Positions 14,802 through 23,681 of a stretch of 64,000 bases of DNA are shown here, in pieces; the stretch's first letter is position 1; each line of letters begins with the position of its first letter. A program made the position numbers and the translations under genes. The notes below the pieces were generated by a model. It had not been told where the DNA came from. It did not search any database and saw nothing but the letters and a program-made list of their open reading frames with translations. This DNA is from Spongiactinospora rosea. GTDB lineage: Bacteria > Actinomycetota > Actinomycetes > Streptosporangiales > Streptosporangiaceae. The stretch is taken from contig NZ_QMEY01000002.1 in NCBI RefSeq assembly GCF_003315795.1, forward strand, positions 719,086 to 783,085, given 5' to 3'.

Positions 14802-15805
14802 GGCTTCACCAGCGGCGCGAGCGCCTGGTCGATGGCGTCGAGGGTCTGCGTCGCGGACCGGTAGGTCGCGGCCTCGGTGTACCGCAGCGGGAACGCCTTG
14901 CCGGCCTTCACCGCGGGCAGCGATGCCCACAGCTTGGATTCGAGCACGTGCTTGATGGCCGCGTTGGGCGTGCCGTCCGGCTGGACGGAGTACGTGATCA
15001 CGTCGGCCTCGCCCAGGCTGTCCGGAAGCTCCTCGATCGCGGAGTATTCGGCGACGTCCTTGCTGCCGCCGCCCTTCTCCTTGACCTCGCCGTAGTAGGT
15101 CACCCCGATGTCCTGCGCGATGTTGGTGCCCCAGGAGCGGGCGTACTCGCGCTGGAAGGTCCCCTTGGCGACGTCCCCGTACGACCCGACGTGCCCGAAC
15201 TTCAGGCCCTTGAGCGCGTCACGGTACTTCCCGGTCAGCTCACCGGCCTTCTTCTCGTAAGCCGCCTTCTCCGCCTCGAAGTAGGAGAGCCGCCCGGCCG
15301 CGTCGGACTGGCGGCGGGACAGTTCGCGCCAGGCGTCCGGGACGGTGGGACCGATGTGGATGGTGGGCGCGATCGACGCGAGCCGCTTCATGTCCACGTC
15401 GGCGAGCACCGGCTTGGGCACGCCGATCACGATCAGGTCCGGCTTGGCGGCGGCGATGGCCTCGTAGTTGGTCTCGGCGGCGGTCTCGCCCGCGACCTTG
15501 GTCAGCTTCTCGTACGTCGCGCGGTCCGCGTCCGTCATCAGCGGTACGCCGCGCTGCCAGGTCGAGATCCCGGCCAGAGAGGCCCCGGCCTCGATGAGCA
15601 CCGGCACCGCGTAGCCCGTCGCGATGACGCGCTTGGGGTCGGCGGGGATGGCGATGTCACCGTTGTCGGCCTTGAAGACCCGGGTCTGGGCCGCGCCCTC
15701 CGATCCGGCCGCGCCGGTGGAGGCGGTGGAGGAGCCGCAGCCCGCCAGCAGGGCGAGCGTGAAGGCCAGCGCGCCGGCCAGGCGCCAGGGTGGTCGAGGG
15801 GACAT
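14798..15805 (-). CDS. Iron-siderophore ABC transporter substrate-binding lipoprotein
   Basis: A 335-residue FepB/FhuD-like binding protein. The signal peptide ends in a lipobox (FTLALLAGCGSS), so the mature protein is lipid-anchored outside the membrane. The class III fold is indicated by DPKRVIATGYAVPVLIEAGA near the start, KPDLIVIG in the middle and LDAIDQALAPL at the C-terminus. It is the first gene of the siderophore operon and starts 71 bases from an iron box, so it should be derepressed by iron starvation. Confidence 0.94.
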   Translation of the reverse strand: MSPRPPWRLAGALAFTLALLAGCGSSTASTGAAGSEGAAQTRVFKADNGDIAIPADPKRVIATGYAVPVLIEAGASLAGISTWQRGVPLMTDADRATYEKLTKVAGETAAETNYEAIAAAKPDLIVIGVPKPVLADVDMKRLASIAPTIHIGPTVPDAWRELSRRQSDAAGRLSYFEAEKAAYEKKAGELTGKYRDALKGLKFGHVGSYGDVAKGTFQREYARSWGTNIAQDIGVTYYGEVKEKGGGSKDVAEYSAIEELPDSLGEADVITYSVQPDGTPNAAIKHVLESKLWASLPAVKAGKAFPLRYTEAATYRSATQTLDAIDQALAPLVKP

Positions 15806-15875
15806 GAGGAGAGGTCTTTCCGTAGCGAGCGGTTGCGTTGCGCATGCCGGGCATACCGGACATATGCACAGCTAT

Positions 15876-15894
15876 TTAGGCTAGCCTTACCTTA
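15876..15894. promoter_or_regulatory. Iron box (DmdR/IdeR-type operator)
   Basis: The 19-mer TTAGGCTAGCCTTACCTTA matches the actinobacterial iron-box pattern TTAGGTTAGSCTAACCTAA at 15 of 19 positions. It sits between the divergent binding-protein and AraC genes and could repress both when Fe(II) is plentiful. Confidence 0.85.
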
Positions 15895-15924
15895 ATCACA
15901 TGGATATCGCGGGGAGGACATCCG

Positions 15925-16746
15925 ATGTCGCTGGTGGGTCACTTCGGGCCCGATCCGGTGCGCTGCGAGGAGTACGGCTACGGGCTGGGCGGCCTCGACG
16001 GGATCTTGGTGCTGAAGTACGCCTCGGCCTCCCACCTGGACTTCGGTGAGAGCCGGCAGGACCTGCTGCACCAGCTCTACTGGTCCCCGGACGGCGTGCT
16101 CGCGGCCTGGCACCGCCGCGAGACGTCCTTCGTCGGGTCGCACGAGGCGTACTGGGTGCATCGGGCGGTCACGCACGAGGTACGCGCGGGCGACCGGCAG
16201 ACGGTCTACCGGATCTGCCTGCGCGAAGTGCCCCCGGCGCTGGCGGGGCTGCGGGCCGGAGCGGTGCCGATCGACGCCGCCGCGGGCGAGCTGATCCGCG
16301 AGATCGCCGCTTCCGGCGTCGAGGTACGGCGGGCCGTGGCCGCCCGCGCCCGGATCATGACCGGCCTCGGTCCCCCCGCCGATCCCGGCCACGGACCCGA
16401 GAACAAGGGCACCGGCTACGCCGTGACCGTCGCGCGCACCCTCAGCCGCGACCCCGCCGACCCCCGCACCCTGGCCGACTGGGCGGACCGCCTGCACATC
16501 AGCGTCAAGACCCTGCAACGCGACTTCGTGCGCGAGTTCGGCATGCCGTACTCCCGCTGGCGGGCCCGGCTGCGGCTGCGCGCATCACGGGTGCTGCTGG
16601 AGAACCACCAGGTCGCCGAGGTCGCCCGCCGGGTCGGCTACGCCACCCCCTCGGCGTTCATCACCGCGTTCACCAGGGAGTACGGCTGCACCCCCGGCCG
16701 CTACTCCACCCCAGCGCCAGGCCGGGCCAGGTGGCAGGACGCCTGA
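15925..16746 (+). CDS. AraC family transcriptional regulator
   Basis: A 273-residue regulator. The N-terminal 150 residues form a cupin-like sensing region (LYWSPDGVLAAWHRRETSFV, then AYWVHRAVTHEV). The C-terminal 100 residues hold the two AraC helix-turn-helices: LADWADRLHISVKTLQRDF and VAEVARRVGYATPSAFITAF, closing with GCTPGRYS. GGGGAGGA lies upstream of the ATG. Divergent from the siderophore operon and only 31 bases from the iron box, it is likely an iron-controlled activator of siderophore uptake. Its 3' end overlaps the convergent peptide-transport ATPase by 46 bases. Confidence 0.92.
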   Translation: MSLVGHFGPDPVRCEEYGYGLGGLDGILVLKYASASHLDFGESRQDLLHQLYWSPDGVLAAWHRRETSFVGSHEAYWVHRAVTHEVRAGDRQTVYRICLREVPPALAGLRAGAVPIDAAAGELIREIAASGVEVRRAVAARARIMTGLGPPADPGHGPENKGTGYAVTVARTLSRDPADPRTLADWADRLHISVKTLQRDFVREFGMPYSRWRARLRLRASRVLLENHQVAEVARRVGYATPSAFITAFTREYGCTPGRYSTPAPGRARWQDA

Positions 16747-17693
16747 TGGCCCGGTGCCACCTCGACCTGTGGAGGCGGCACGGTCGCGCAGGTGTCCCGC
16801 GCCAGCGGGCAGCGCGGGTGGAAGGAGCAGCCGCCCGGCGGGTCGAGCGGGCTCGGCGGCTCCCCTTCCAGCAGCGCCTCGCGGTCGCCGCGCAGCGCGG
16901 GGTCGGGCAGCGGGGCCGCCGCGTGCAGCGCCTGGGTGTAGGGGTGGGCGGCGTGGCCGTACACCCGCTCCTGGGGGCCGGTCTCGACCACCCGGCCGAG
17001 GTACATGACCGCGACCCGGTCGGCCAGGTGGCTCACCACGCCGAGGTCGTGCGCGATGAACACGTACGCCAGCCCCAGTTCGGCGCGCAGCCGTTCCAGC
17101 AGGTTGACGATCTGCGCCTGTACCGAGACGTCCAGCGCCGACACCGGCTCGTCGCACACCAGCACCTCCGGCCGCAACGCCAGCGCCCGCGCGATGCCCA
17201 CCCGCTGCCGCTGCCCGCCGGAGAGCTGGTGCGGATAGCGCCCGGCGTGGCCGGGGCCGAGCCCGACCAGTTCCAGCAGTTCGCGCACCCGCCGGTCGCG
17301 CTCGCCGCGCGGCGCGAGGTCGGGATTGACGTCGAACGGCTCGCGTACGCTCGCCGCGACGGTCATCCGCGGGTTCAGCGAGCCCGAGGGGTCCTGGAAG
17401 ATGAGCTGGACCCGCCGCCTGGCCCGGCGCAGGTCGCCGCCGCGCAGCTCGTGCAGCGGCATGCCGAGCAGGTCCACCTCGCCGGAGGTGGGCCGTTCGT
17501 GCGCGGTGAGCATCCGGGCCAGGGTGGACTTGCCGCACCCGGACTCGCCGACCACGCCCAGGGTCTCCCCTGCGCGCAGTTCCAGGCTGACGCCGTCCAC
17601 GGCCTTGAGCACCCCCACCGTCCGGCGCAGCGGCCCCTTACGCACCGGAAAGTGCTTGACCAGGTCGGTCACCCGAAGGACGGTACGGCTCAC
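16701..17693 (-). CDS. Oligopeptide ABC transporter ATP-binding protein (OppF type)
   Basis: A 330-residue ATPase. Walker A is [10 protein letters not shown], the signature [16 protein letters not shown], Walker [13 protein letters not shown], with the H-loop at FIAHDLGVV. The C-terminal oligopeptide extension is present as PPGGCSFHPRCPLARDTC. The GTG start (VSRTVLRVTDL) overlaps the previous stop as GTGA, which is why I prefer it to longer versions of the frame. It is the last gene of a five-gene operon (binding protein, two permeases, two ATPases) read leftward from 22052. Confidence 0.94.
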   Translation of the reverse strand: MSRTVLRVTDLVKHFPVRKGPLRRTVGVLKAVDGVSLELRAGETLGVVGESGCGKSTLARMLTAHERPTSGEVDLLGMPLHELRGGDLRRARRRVQLIFQDPSGSLNPRMTVAASVREPFDVNPDLAPRGERDRRVRELLELVGLGPGHAGRYPHQLSGGQRQRVGIARALALRPEVLVCDEPVSALDVSVQAQIVNLLERLRAELGLAYVFIAHDLGVVSHLADRVAVMYLGRVVETGPQERVYGHAAHPYTQALHAAAPLPDPALRGDREALLEGEPPSPLDPPGGCSFHPRCPLARDTCATVPPPQVEVAPGHQASCHLARPGAGVE

Positions 17694-18661
17694 GCGCTGC
17701 CCACCTTCTCCCACTCGTGGCAGGCGGTGCTCCGGCCGCCGCCGAGGTCGTGTTCCGGCGGATTGCGCTCGCAGTCCTCGATCCGGTACCGGCAGCGCGG
17801 CCGGAAGCGGCACCCCTCGTCGGGGACCGACAGGTCGGGCGGCGCGCCGGCGATGACGGCCAGTTCCCGGCCGCGCAGGTGCGGGCGGGGGATCGCGCCG
17901 AGCAGGGCCTCGCTGTAGGGGTGGCGCGGCCGGGCGAACACCTCGGCGGCGGTGGCCTGCTCGACGACCCGCCCGGCGTACATGACGGCGACGCGGTCGG
18001 CCATGTCGGCCACCACGCCCATGTCGTGCGTGATGAGCAGCAGCGCGGTGCCGTGCTCGCGCTGGATGTCGCCGAGCAGCCGCAGGATCTGGGCCTGCAC
18101 GGTGACGTCGAGCGCGGTGGTCGGCTCGTCGGCGATGATCACGTCCGGGCGCAGCGCGATGGCCAGCGCGATGCCGACCCGCTGGCGCATCCCGCCGGAG
18201 AACTGGTGCGGGTAGTCGCCCGCGCGCCGGGCCGCCGCCGGGATGCGGACCTGCCCGAGTACGTCCACCGCGGCGCGGCGGGCCTCGTTGCGGGACATGC
18301 CGCGGTGCGCGCGGAACAGTTCGGCGATCTGGTAGCCGACGCTGAGCACCGGGTTCAGCGCGGACAGCGCGTCCTGGAAGATCATGGAGATCGTGGTGGA
18401 GCGCAGCGCGCGCCGCCGTTCCTCGGGCATGGCCAGCAGGTCCTGCCCGTGCAGCAGGACCGTTCCCGCGGTGACCCGGCCGTGCGGCGGCCGGATCAGG
18501 CCCATGATCGTGCGGGCGGTGACGCTCTTGCCGCTGCCCGACTCACCGAGCAGCGCGAGGGTCTGCCCGGCGTCGAGGGAGAAGCCAGCTCCATTGACGA
18601 CGTGCGTGCTCCCGAGACGCACGTGCAGATCGGAGACGGTCAGTACGGGGGACTCTGGCAC
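17690..18661 (-). CDS. Oligopeptide ABC transporter ATP-binding protein (OppD type)
   Basis: A 323-residue ATPase. Walker A is GESGSGKSVTARTIMGL, the signature FSGGMRQRVGIALAIA and Walker B VIIADEPTTALD. The OppD-like C-terminal motif DEGCRFRPRCRYRIEDC follows. With the OppF-type partner it forms the nucleotide-binding pair of a dipeptide/oligopeptide importer. It begins 8 bases after the permease gene and couples to its partner through a GTGA overlap. Confidence 0.94.
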   Translation of the reverse strand: MPESPVLTVSDLHVRLGSTHVVNGAGFSLDAGQTLALLGESGSGKSVTARTIMGLIRPPHGRVTAGTVLLHGQDLLAMPEERRRALRSTTISMIFQDALSALNPVLSVGYQIAELFRAHRGMSRNEARRAAVDVLGQVRIPAAARRAGDYPHQFSGGMRQRVGIALAIALRPDVIIADEPTTALDVTVQAQILRLLGDIQREHGTALLLITHDMGVVADMADRVAVMYAGRVVEQATAAEVFARPRHPYSEALLGAIPRPHLRGRELAVIAGAPPDLSVPDEGCRFRPRCRYRIEDCERNPPEHDLGGGRSTACHEWEKVGSA

Positions 18662-18669
18662 GGGTGCTC

Positions 18670-19569
18670 CTAGCGCGTCCGGGGGTCGAAGGCGTCCCGC
18701 AGCGCGTCGCCCAGCAGGACGAAGCCGAGCACCGTGACGCTCAGGAACAGCGACGGGAAGATCAGCAGGTGCGGCGCGGTGGTGAAGTACTGCTGGGCGG
18801 TGTTGAGCTGCACGCCCCAGGAGATCGCCGGGGTGCGCAGCCCGACGCCGAGGAAGGTCAGCGCCGACTCCGAGGAGATCACCAGGCCGATGTTCAGCCC
18901 GGTGAGCACCGCGACCGGGCCGAAGGAGTTCGGCAGGACGTGCCGCAGCAGCACCCGCCCGGTGCGCGCGCCGACGCCGCGGGCCGCGGCGACGTACTCG
19001 CTGCCCGCCACGGCCAGTACCGAGCCGCGCATCACCCTGGCCAGCGGCGGCCAGCCGAACAGCACGAGCACGGCCGCCACGGTGACCTCGTTGCGGACGC
19101 TGAGCGTCTGCAGGATCACGATCATGCCGACCAGCGCGGGGAAGCCGAAGAACACGTCCATGACCCGCCCGATCACCGCGTCGGCCCAGCCCCGGTAGTA
19201 GCCGGCCAGGCTGCCCAGCACGACGGCGATGGCCAGCATCCCGGCGGTGGCCAGCACGGCGACCACGACCGACGAACGCGTGCCGTACACCACGGTGCTG
19301 TACAGGTCACAGCCCTGGACGTCGAAGCCGAACGGATGTCCGGCGGTGGGCGGCTGCGCGCTGCGGATCAGGTCGCAGGCGCGGGGGTCGCCCGCGCCGA
19401 ACCAGCCCGCGAACGCCTGCGGGACGGCCGCCATCGCGGTCATCAGCACGGCCACGAAGGCGGCGATCAGGAAGCCGGGCCTGCGGCGCAACCGGGACCA
19501 CGCCCCGCCCCCGGGAAGGGGCGGAGGCGGGGTCTCAGCCGAGGCGGATACGAGGGTCGAGGACGCCAT
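18670..19569 (-). CDS. Peptide ABC transporter permease (DppC type)
   Basis: A 299-residue inner-membrane protein. A proline-rich cytoplasmic head (PPPPLPGGGAWSRLRRRPGF) precedes the first helix, and the DppC-type extracellular loop with DPRACDLIRS and GHPFGFDVQGCDLYS is present. The ATPase-coupling EAA-like segment is EYVAAARGVGARTGRVLLRH. About six transmembrane helices are expected. It overlaps the DppB-type gene by 35 bases. Confidence 0.93.
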   Translation of the reverse strand: MASSTLVSASAETPPPPLPGGGAWSRLRRRPGFLIAAFVAVLMTAMAAVPQAFAGWFGAGDPRACDLIRSAQPPTAGHPFGFDVQGCDLYSTVVYGTRSSVVVAVLATAGMLAIAVVLGSLAGYYRGWADAVIGRVMDVFFGFPALVGMIVILQTLSVRNEVTVAAVLVLFGWPPLARVMRGSVLAVAGSEYVAAARGVGARTGRVLLRHVLPNSFGPVAVLTGLNIGLVISSESALTFLGVGLRTPAISWGVQLNTAQQYFTTAPHLLIFPSLFLSVTVLGFVLLGDALRDAFDPRTR

Positions 19570-20461
19570 AGAGCAGATCCACCAGGAGATTGACCGACAG
19601 GAACACGAGAACGAGCATCGTCCCGATGCCGACGACCACCGGGCCGTCGTGCTGCGGGATCGCGGTGTAGATCTGGTAGCCCAGGCCGGGCAGGTTGAAG
19701 ATGCCCTCCACCAGCACGGTCCCGCCGAGCAGGTAGCCGAGGCTGACGCCGAGCAGCGAGGCCACCGGGATCAGCGAGTTGCGCACCACGTGCCGCAACA
19801 GCACCGCCGCGCCGGTGAGCCCCTTGGCCACGGCGGTCTCGACGTGGTCGGCGGCCAGGCCGTCCAGCACGCTGGTCCGGGTCAGCCGGGCCACCTGCGG
19901 CAGCCCGGACAGGGCCAGGACCAGCCCCGGCAGGATGTACGCCAGCGGCCAGCCCGCCTCGACGCCGGAGACCGGCAGCCAGCCGAGCTGCACGCCGAAG
20001 ACGATCTGCGTGACGTAGGCGACCACGAAGAACGGCACGCCCAGCGCGAGCGTGGTGCCGAACAGCACGGCGGCGTCGGCCGCGCCCCGGCGTACCGCGG
20101 CGACCACGCCCAGCGCCACCCCGGCGACCGCCATCATGATCCACGCGGTGCCGCCGAGCTGCGCGGTGACCGGCCAGCTCGCCGCGATGATCTCGGCCAC
20201 CGGCCGGCCGGTGAAGCTCGTCCCGAGGTCACCGACCAGCAGTCCGCGCAGGTAGAGCCCGTACTGCACGACCAGCGGCTGGTCGAGGTGGAACCGCTCG
20301 CGCAGCGCCTGCGCCACCGAGGGGGAGATCACCTGGTTGGGCCCGGCGAGAGCCTGGATGGGGTCGCCGGGCAGGGTGTACACCGCGAGGTAGATCACGA
20401 ACGTGGTGCCGAGCAGGACGGGGATCGCCATCAGCACCCTGCGCAGGACGTACGGTCCCAC
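19535..20461 (-). CDS. Peptide ABC transporter permease (DppB type)
   Basis: A 308-residue inner-membrane protein. It opens with the DppB motif PYVLRRVLMAIPVLLGTTFV, followed by PGDPIQALAGPNQ, the large external loop, and the coupling segment ADHVETAVAKGLTGAAVLLRH. Six transmembrane helices are likely. It starts one base after the binding-protein gene, showing a single transcript. Confidence 0.93.
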   Translation of the reverse strand: MGPYVLRRVLMAIPVLLGTTFVIYLAVYTLPGDPIQALAGPNQVISPSVAQALRERFHLDQPLVVQYGLYLRGLLVGDLGTSFTGRPVAEIIAASWPVTAQLGGTAWIMMAVAGVALGVVAAVRRGAADAAVLFGTTLALGVPFFVVAYVTQIVFGVQLGWLPVSGVEAGWPLAYILPGLVLALSGLPQVARLTRTSVLDGLAADHVETAVAKGLTGAAVLLRHVVRNSLIPVASLLGVSLGYLLGGTVLVEGIFNLPGLGYQIYTAIPQHDGPVVVGIGTMLVLVFLSVNLLVDLLYGVLDPRIRLG

Positions 20462-20462
20462 G

Positions 20463-22052
20463 TCAGCGCACCTTGACCGCCGCCAGCCGGACTCCGCCCA
20501 GGAATTCCGGTCTCACCCCGCTGACCCGCTCGGAGTGCGCGAGCGCGCCGGTCGGCTGGAACAGCGGCGTCAGCGGCAGGTCCGTGAGCGCCTGGCCGGT
20601 GGCCTCGCGGGTGCGGGCCATGACCTCCTCTTCGGGGGCCTTGGCCGCCTTACCGAGCAGGTCGGCGAAGTCCTTGCTGTCGTAGCCCGTGACGTTGGCC
20701 GCGGAGGTCTTGGTGAAGAGCTGGTCGGCCAGCGCGTACAGGTGCGGATAGCCCGCGCCCATGTAGAGCAGCACCGGGCCGTCGATCTTCTTCGCCTTGA
20801 GGTTGGGGTAGAGCTGGTCCACGGGCTGGGTCTGGATGGTGATGCCCTGGACACCGAGGTTGGTGCGCAACTGGTTGCCCACCGCCTCCAGGATCACGTT
20901 GTTCAGCCCGTCCTGGAAGGTCCACAGCTTCAGCGGTCCTGACCAGCCGCCCGCCTCGGCCAGCAGTTTCTTCGCCTTGGCCGGGTCGTGGGAGCAGGCC
21001 GCGCAGTCGGGCTCGCCGCCGCCCGGCACGGCGGCCCCGGCCAGGCCCTTGGCCGGGGAGCCGAAGCCGCGCAGCAGGGTCTTGACGATGGTCTCCCGGT
21101 CGATGGCGTGCGAGAACGCCTGCCGCACGCGTACGTCGGAGAAGCGCTTGTCCCACGTCGGGAAGCCGAGGTAGAGCAGCGCCGGGAAGGGCACCTCCAC
21201 CAGCCGCCCCTTGAACTGCGTGGCCGCGGTGGGCAGGTTGTTGCCGGTGATGAGCGTGACGTCGATCGCGCCCGCGGAGAGGTCGCGGTAGGCGGCCCCC
21301 TCGTCCTGGTAGGACTTCAGCTCGATCCGCTCGGCCTGCCCCTTCTCCTCCGGGTAGTTCTCATACCGCTTGAGGGTGAGCTTGGTCGCGCCGGTGACCA
21401 TCCCCGGGCCGTCCACCTGGTAGGGCCCGTTGCCGATCGGCCTGCGGTCGAAGGCGTCGGCGTCGGTGAGGGCCGCCTTGGGCACCGGCGCGAACGCCGC
21501 CTGGGCCAGTATGTACGGCAGCAGCGCCAGCGGCCTGGTCAGCGTGACCCGCAGGGTCTTCGCGTCCACCACCTCGACGCCGGACAGCGTCTTGCCGGTG
21601 GGCTTGCCCTTGGCCGGGTTCAGCTCCTCGTATCCCTTGAACGGGGCGAACATGAAGTTGTTGGTGTAGGCGTTGGGGCCGTAGGCGGTCGCGTTCCAGG
21701 AGTCGGCGAAGGACTGCGCGGTCACCGGTTCGCCGTTGTGGAAGGTCCAGCCGGGGCGGATGCCGATCGTCCAGGTGATGTTGTCGGTGGTGTCGATGGC
21801 GGCGGCCACGGCGTTCACCGCCTCCCCGCTGACCGGATCGACCCTGGTCAGCGGAGTGAACAGAGCCGCGTCCACGTTGCTGCCGGTGGCCTTGCCGGGC
21901 AGCAGGTGGGACAGGAAGTACGTGGTCACCCCCGCCGAGTAGGACGAGACCCGGGTGGACGCGCCCCCGCCCTGTGCGGGCGAGCAGGCCGTGAGGGTGA
22001 GCGTGACTGCGGTCAGTGCTCCGGCCCATCCGCGGCGTGTTCGAGGTGTCAT
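20463..22052 (-). CDS. Peptide ABC transporter substrate-binding lipoprotein (family 5)
   Basis: A 529-residue extracellular peptide-binding protein. The signal peptide ends with the lipobox TLTLTACSPA. The SBP_bac_5 pattern is clear: VDAALFTPLTRVDPVSGE, then WTFHNGEPVTAQSFADSWN, IGNGPYQVDGPG and DVRVRQAFSHAIDRETI. AGGAGG lies 6 nt before the chosen ATG, so the longer frame upstream was rejected. It is the first gene of the operon; an inverted repeat lies in its leader. The ligand is probably an oligopeptide, supported by the neighbouring carboxypeptidase and amidohydrolase. Confidence 0.94.
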   Translation of the reverse strand: MTPRTRRGWAGALTAVTLTLTACSPAQGGGASTRVSSYSAGVTTYFLSHLLPGKATGSNVDAALFTPLTRVDPVSGEAVNAVAAAIDTTDNITWTIGIRPGWTFHNGEPVTAQSFADSWNATAYGPNAYTNNFMFAPFKGYEELNPAKGKPTGKTLSGVEVVDAKTLRVTLTRPLALLPYILAQAAFAPVPKAALTDADAFDRRPIGNGPYQVDGPGMVTGATKLTLKRYENYPEEKGQAERIELKSYQDEGAAYRDLSAGAIDVTLITGNNLPTAATQFKGRLVEVPFPALLYLGFPTWDKRFSDVRVRQAFSHAIDRETIVKTLLRGFGSPAKGLAGAAVPGGGEPDCAACSHDPAKAKKLLAEAGGWSGPLKLWTFQDGLNNVILEAVGNQLRTNLGVQGITIQTQPVDQLYPNLKAKKIDGPVLLYMGAGYPHLYALADQLFTKTSAANVTGYDSKDFADLLGKAAKAPEEEVMARTREATGQALTDLPLTPLFQPTGALAHSERVSGVRPEFLGGVRLAAVKVR

Positions 22053-22068
22053 ATGTGACCTCCTGGGG

Positions 22069-22100
22069 CGCTGTGGGGAAGGCACGAGAGTCCCACAGCG
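22069..22100 (-). promoter_or_regulatory. Inverted repeat in the leader of the first peptide-transport operon
   Basis: CGCTGTGGG (22069-22077) and CCCACAGCG (22092-22100) are a perfect 9-bp inverted repeat with a 14-nt centre, 16 bases before the start codon. It could be an operator or an RNA hairpin near the ribosome-binding site. No regulator can be assigned; the PucR gene upstream is one candidate. Confidence 0.5.
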
Positions 22101-22154
22101 CGACTAGACGTGACATTGTCGAGAAGATTGAACCCCGGCCGGTGGCTTTGTCGC

Positions 22155-23594
22155 CTAGACCAGCGTCAGATGGGTCCACCGGCCGCCGAGCAGGGTCCCG
22201 ACCACCTCGGTGCCGCGCAGCGCGGCCGGGTCGAGCGTGGCGGGGTCGGCGGCGGTGAGCATCAGGTCGGCGGGGTCGCCCGGCCGTACTCCGGCGCGGC
22301 CCTTGCTCGCGGCGGGCAGCGCGGCGGCCAGCGGGATCGCCTGCTCGGGGTGCCAGGCGGCGCGCTCGTCGTCGGTCCTGGCGACGGCGGAGGCGATGCC
22401 GTCCCAGGGGTCCAGCGGCGCGACCGGGGCGTCGGAGCCGAGTTCCAGCCGGGCCCCGGCGGCCAGCAGGTCGGCGTAGGCGAACGCCCGTCCGGTACGT
22501 CCGTGCCAGTGGACGTCGGCGACGTCCCGGTCGTCGGGGGCGTGCGCCGGTTGCACCCCGGCGACCAGGCCCGGTTTGGCGAACCTGGCGAAGTCCTCCC
22601 GGCGCAGCAACTGGGCGTGCTCGATGCGGCCGGGGCAGCCGATGCTCTCGAAGGCGTCCAGGGCGATGCCCGCCGCGAGGTCGCCGATGGCGTGGACGGC
22701 GGGGTGCAGGCCGTGCGCGGCGGCCCTGGCCATGGTCGCGCGCAGCTCGTCCGGGCCGGTCTCCAGCAGGCCGTGGGAGTCGGTGCCGGGGTAGGGGGTT
22801 TCGCAGTAGGCGGTCCGGGTGTTCAGCGAACCGTCCACGAAGATCTTCAGCGGGCCGACCTCCAGCAGGCCGCCGGCGCCGGGCACGAGGTCGCCGGTGC
22901 GCAGCCCTCCGCCGATCGCCTCCTCCAGCCGGGCCTTGGGGATCGTGCAGGTCACGCGTACGTCGAGCCGGTGCGCGCGGGCCCGCCTGGTCCAGTCGGC
23001 GACGTTGTCGGCCAGCTCGAAGTCCTGGAACCCGACCACGCCCCTGGCCGCGGCGGCGGTGGCCGCCTCGGTGACCCAGCGGTCCAGCACGTCTTCCGGC
23101 GGCGGGGGCAGTTCGGCCACCGCCGTGTAGCACTCGTGCTCGCGCAGCACCCCGGTCGGGTGGTCGCCGCGGCCGATCAGGGCGAGCGCGGCCGGGCTGA
23201 GCCACGCGGTGTGCAGATCCTTGCTGATCATCGTGATCGGCCTGCCGGGCGCGGCGGCCTCCAGCATCGCCTTGTCCGGCTCGTCGGGCCACAGGCCGTC
23301 GCGGAAGCCGTACCCGACGCCGAGCCCGGCACCGTTCGCCATCAGCTTCACCGCCTCGCGCGCGGAACGCGCGCCGGTGAGGTCCACCCGCATGCGGGAC
23401 TGCGCCCACTGGACGGCGTGGACGTGCGCGTCCCACAGTCCCGGCAGCAACGTGGCGCCCTGGACGTCGATCGACTCGTCGGCGGGCGGCGGCTCGGCGC
23501 TCACCGCGGTGACCACGCCGTCGGCGATCAGTACATGGCGGACGGGCCCGCGCAGGCCGATCCGCGCGTTGCGCAGCAAGAGAGACATGGACAT
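22155..23594 (-). CDS. Amidohydrolase, YtcJ-like family
   Basis: A 479-residue metal-dependent hydrolase of the YtcJ branch of the amidohydrolase superfamily. The N-terminal metal pair is LWDAHVHAVQW (HxH). Further marks are HAIGDLAAGIALDAFE, IEHAQLLRREDF and the Asp-bearing LELGSDAPVAPLDPW. The C-terminal composite sheet domain closes with GDPADLMLTAADP. Such enzymes hydrolyse amide or N-acyl bonds; substrate unknown. It is likely cytoplasmic: no signal peptide is seen. It lies downstream of the PucR gene and next to a peptide importer, which suggests catabolism of an imported amide or peptide. Confidence 0.9.
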   Translation of the reverse strand: MSMSLLLRNARIGLRGPVRHVLIADGVVTAVSAEPPPADESIDVQGATLLPGLWDAHVHAVQWAQSRMRVDLTGARSAREAVKLMANGAGLGVGYGFRDGLWPDEPDKAMLEAAAPGRPITMISKDLHTAWLSPAALALIGRGDHPTGVLREHECYTAVAELPPPPEDVLDRWVTEAATAAAARGVVGFQDFELADNVADWTRRARAHRLDVRVTCTIPKARLEEAIGGGLRTGDLVPGAGGLLEVGPLKIFVDGSLNTRTAYCETPYPGTDSHGLLETGPDELRATMARAAAHGLHPAVHAIGDLAAGIALDAFESIGCPGRIEHAQLLRREDFARFAKPGLVAGVQPAHAPDDRDVADVHWHGRTGRAFAYADLLAAGARLELGSDAPVAPLDPWDGIASAVARTDDERAAWHPEQAIPLAAALPAASKGRAGVRPGDPADLMLTAADPATLDPAALRGTEVVGTLLGGRWTHLTLV

Positions 23595-23681
23595 GACGCT
23601 AGGAGCGAGGCCGCCGCGCGCTCATCGTTGAAAGCGGACGTCCGCCGCCCTCCCGATTGTCCTCCGCAACAGCGCCGGCGG

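Noticed and set aside
21361..23436. A long minus-strand frame overlapping the binding-protein and amidohydrolase genes
   Set aside because: Arg/Pro-rich translation in another frame of two well-supported genes; no motif and no start signal.
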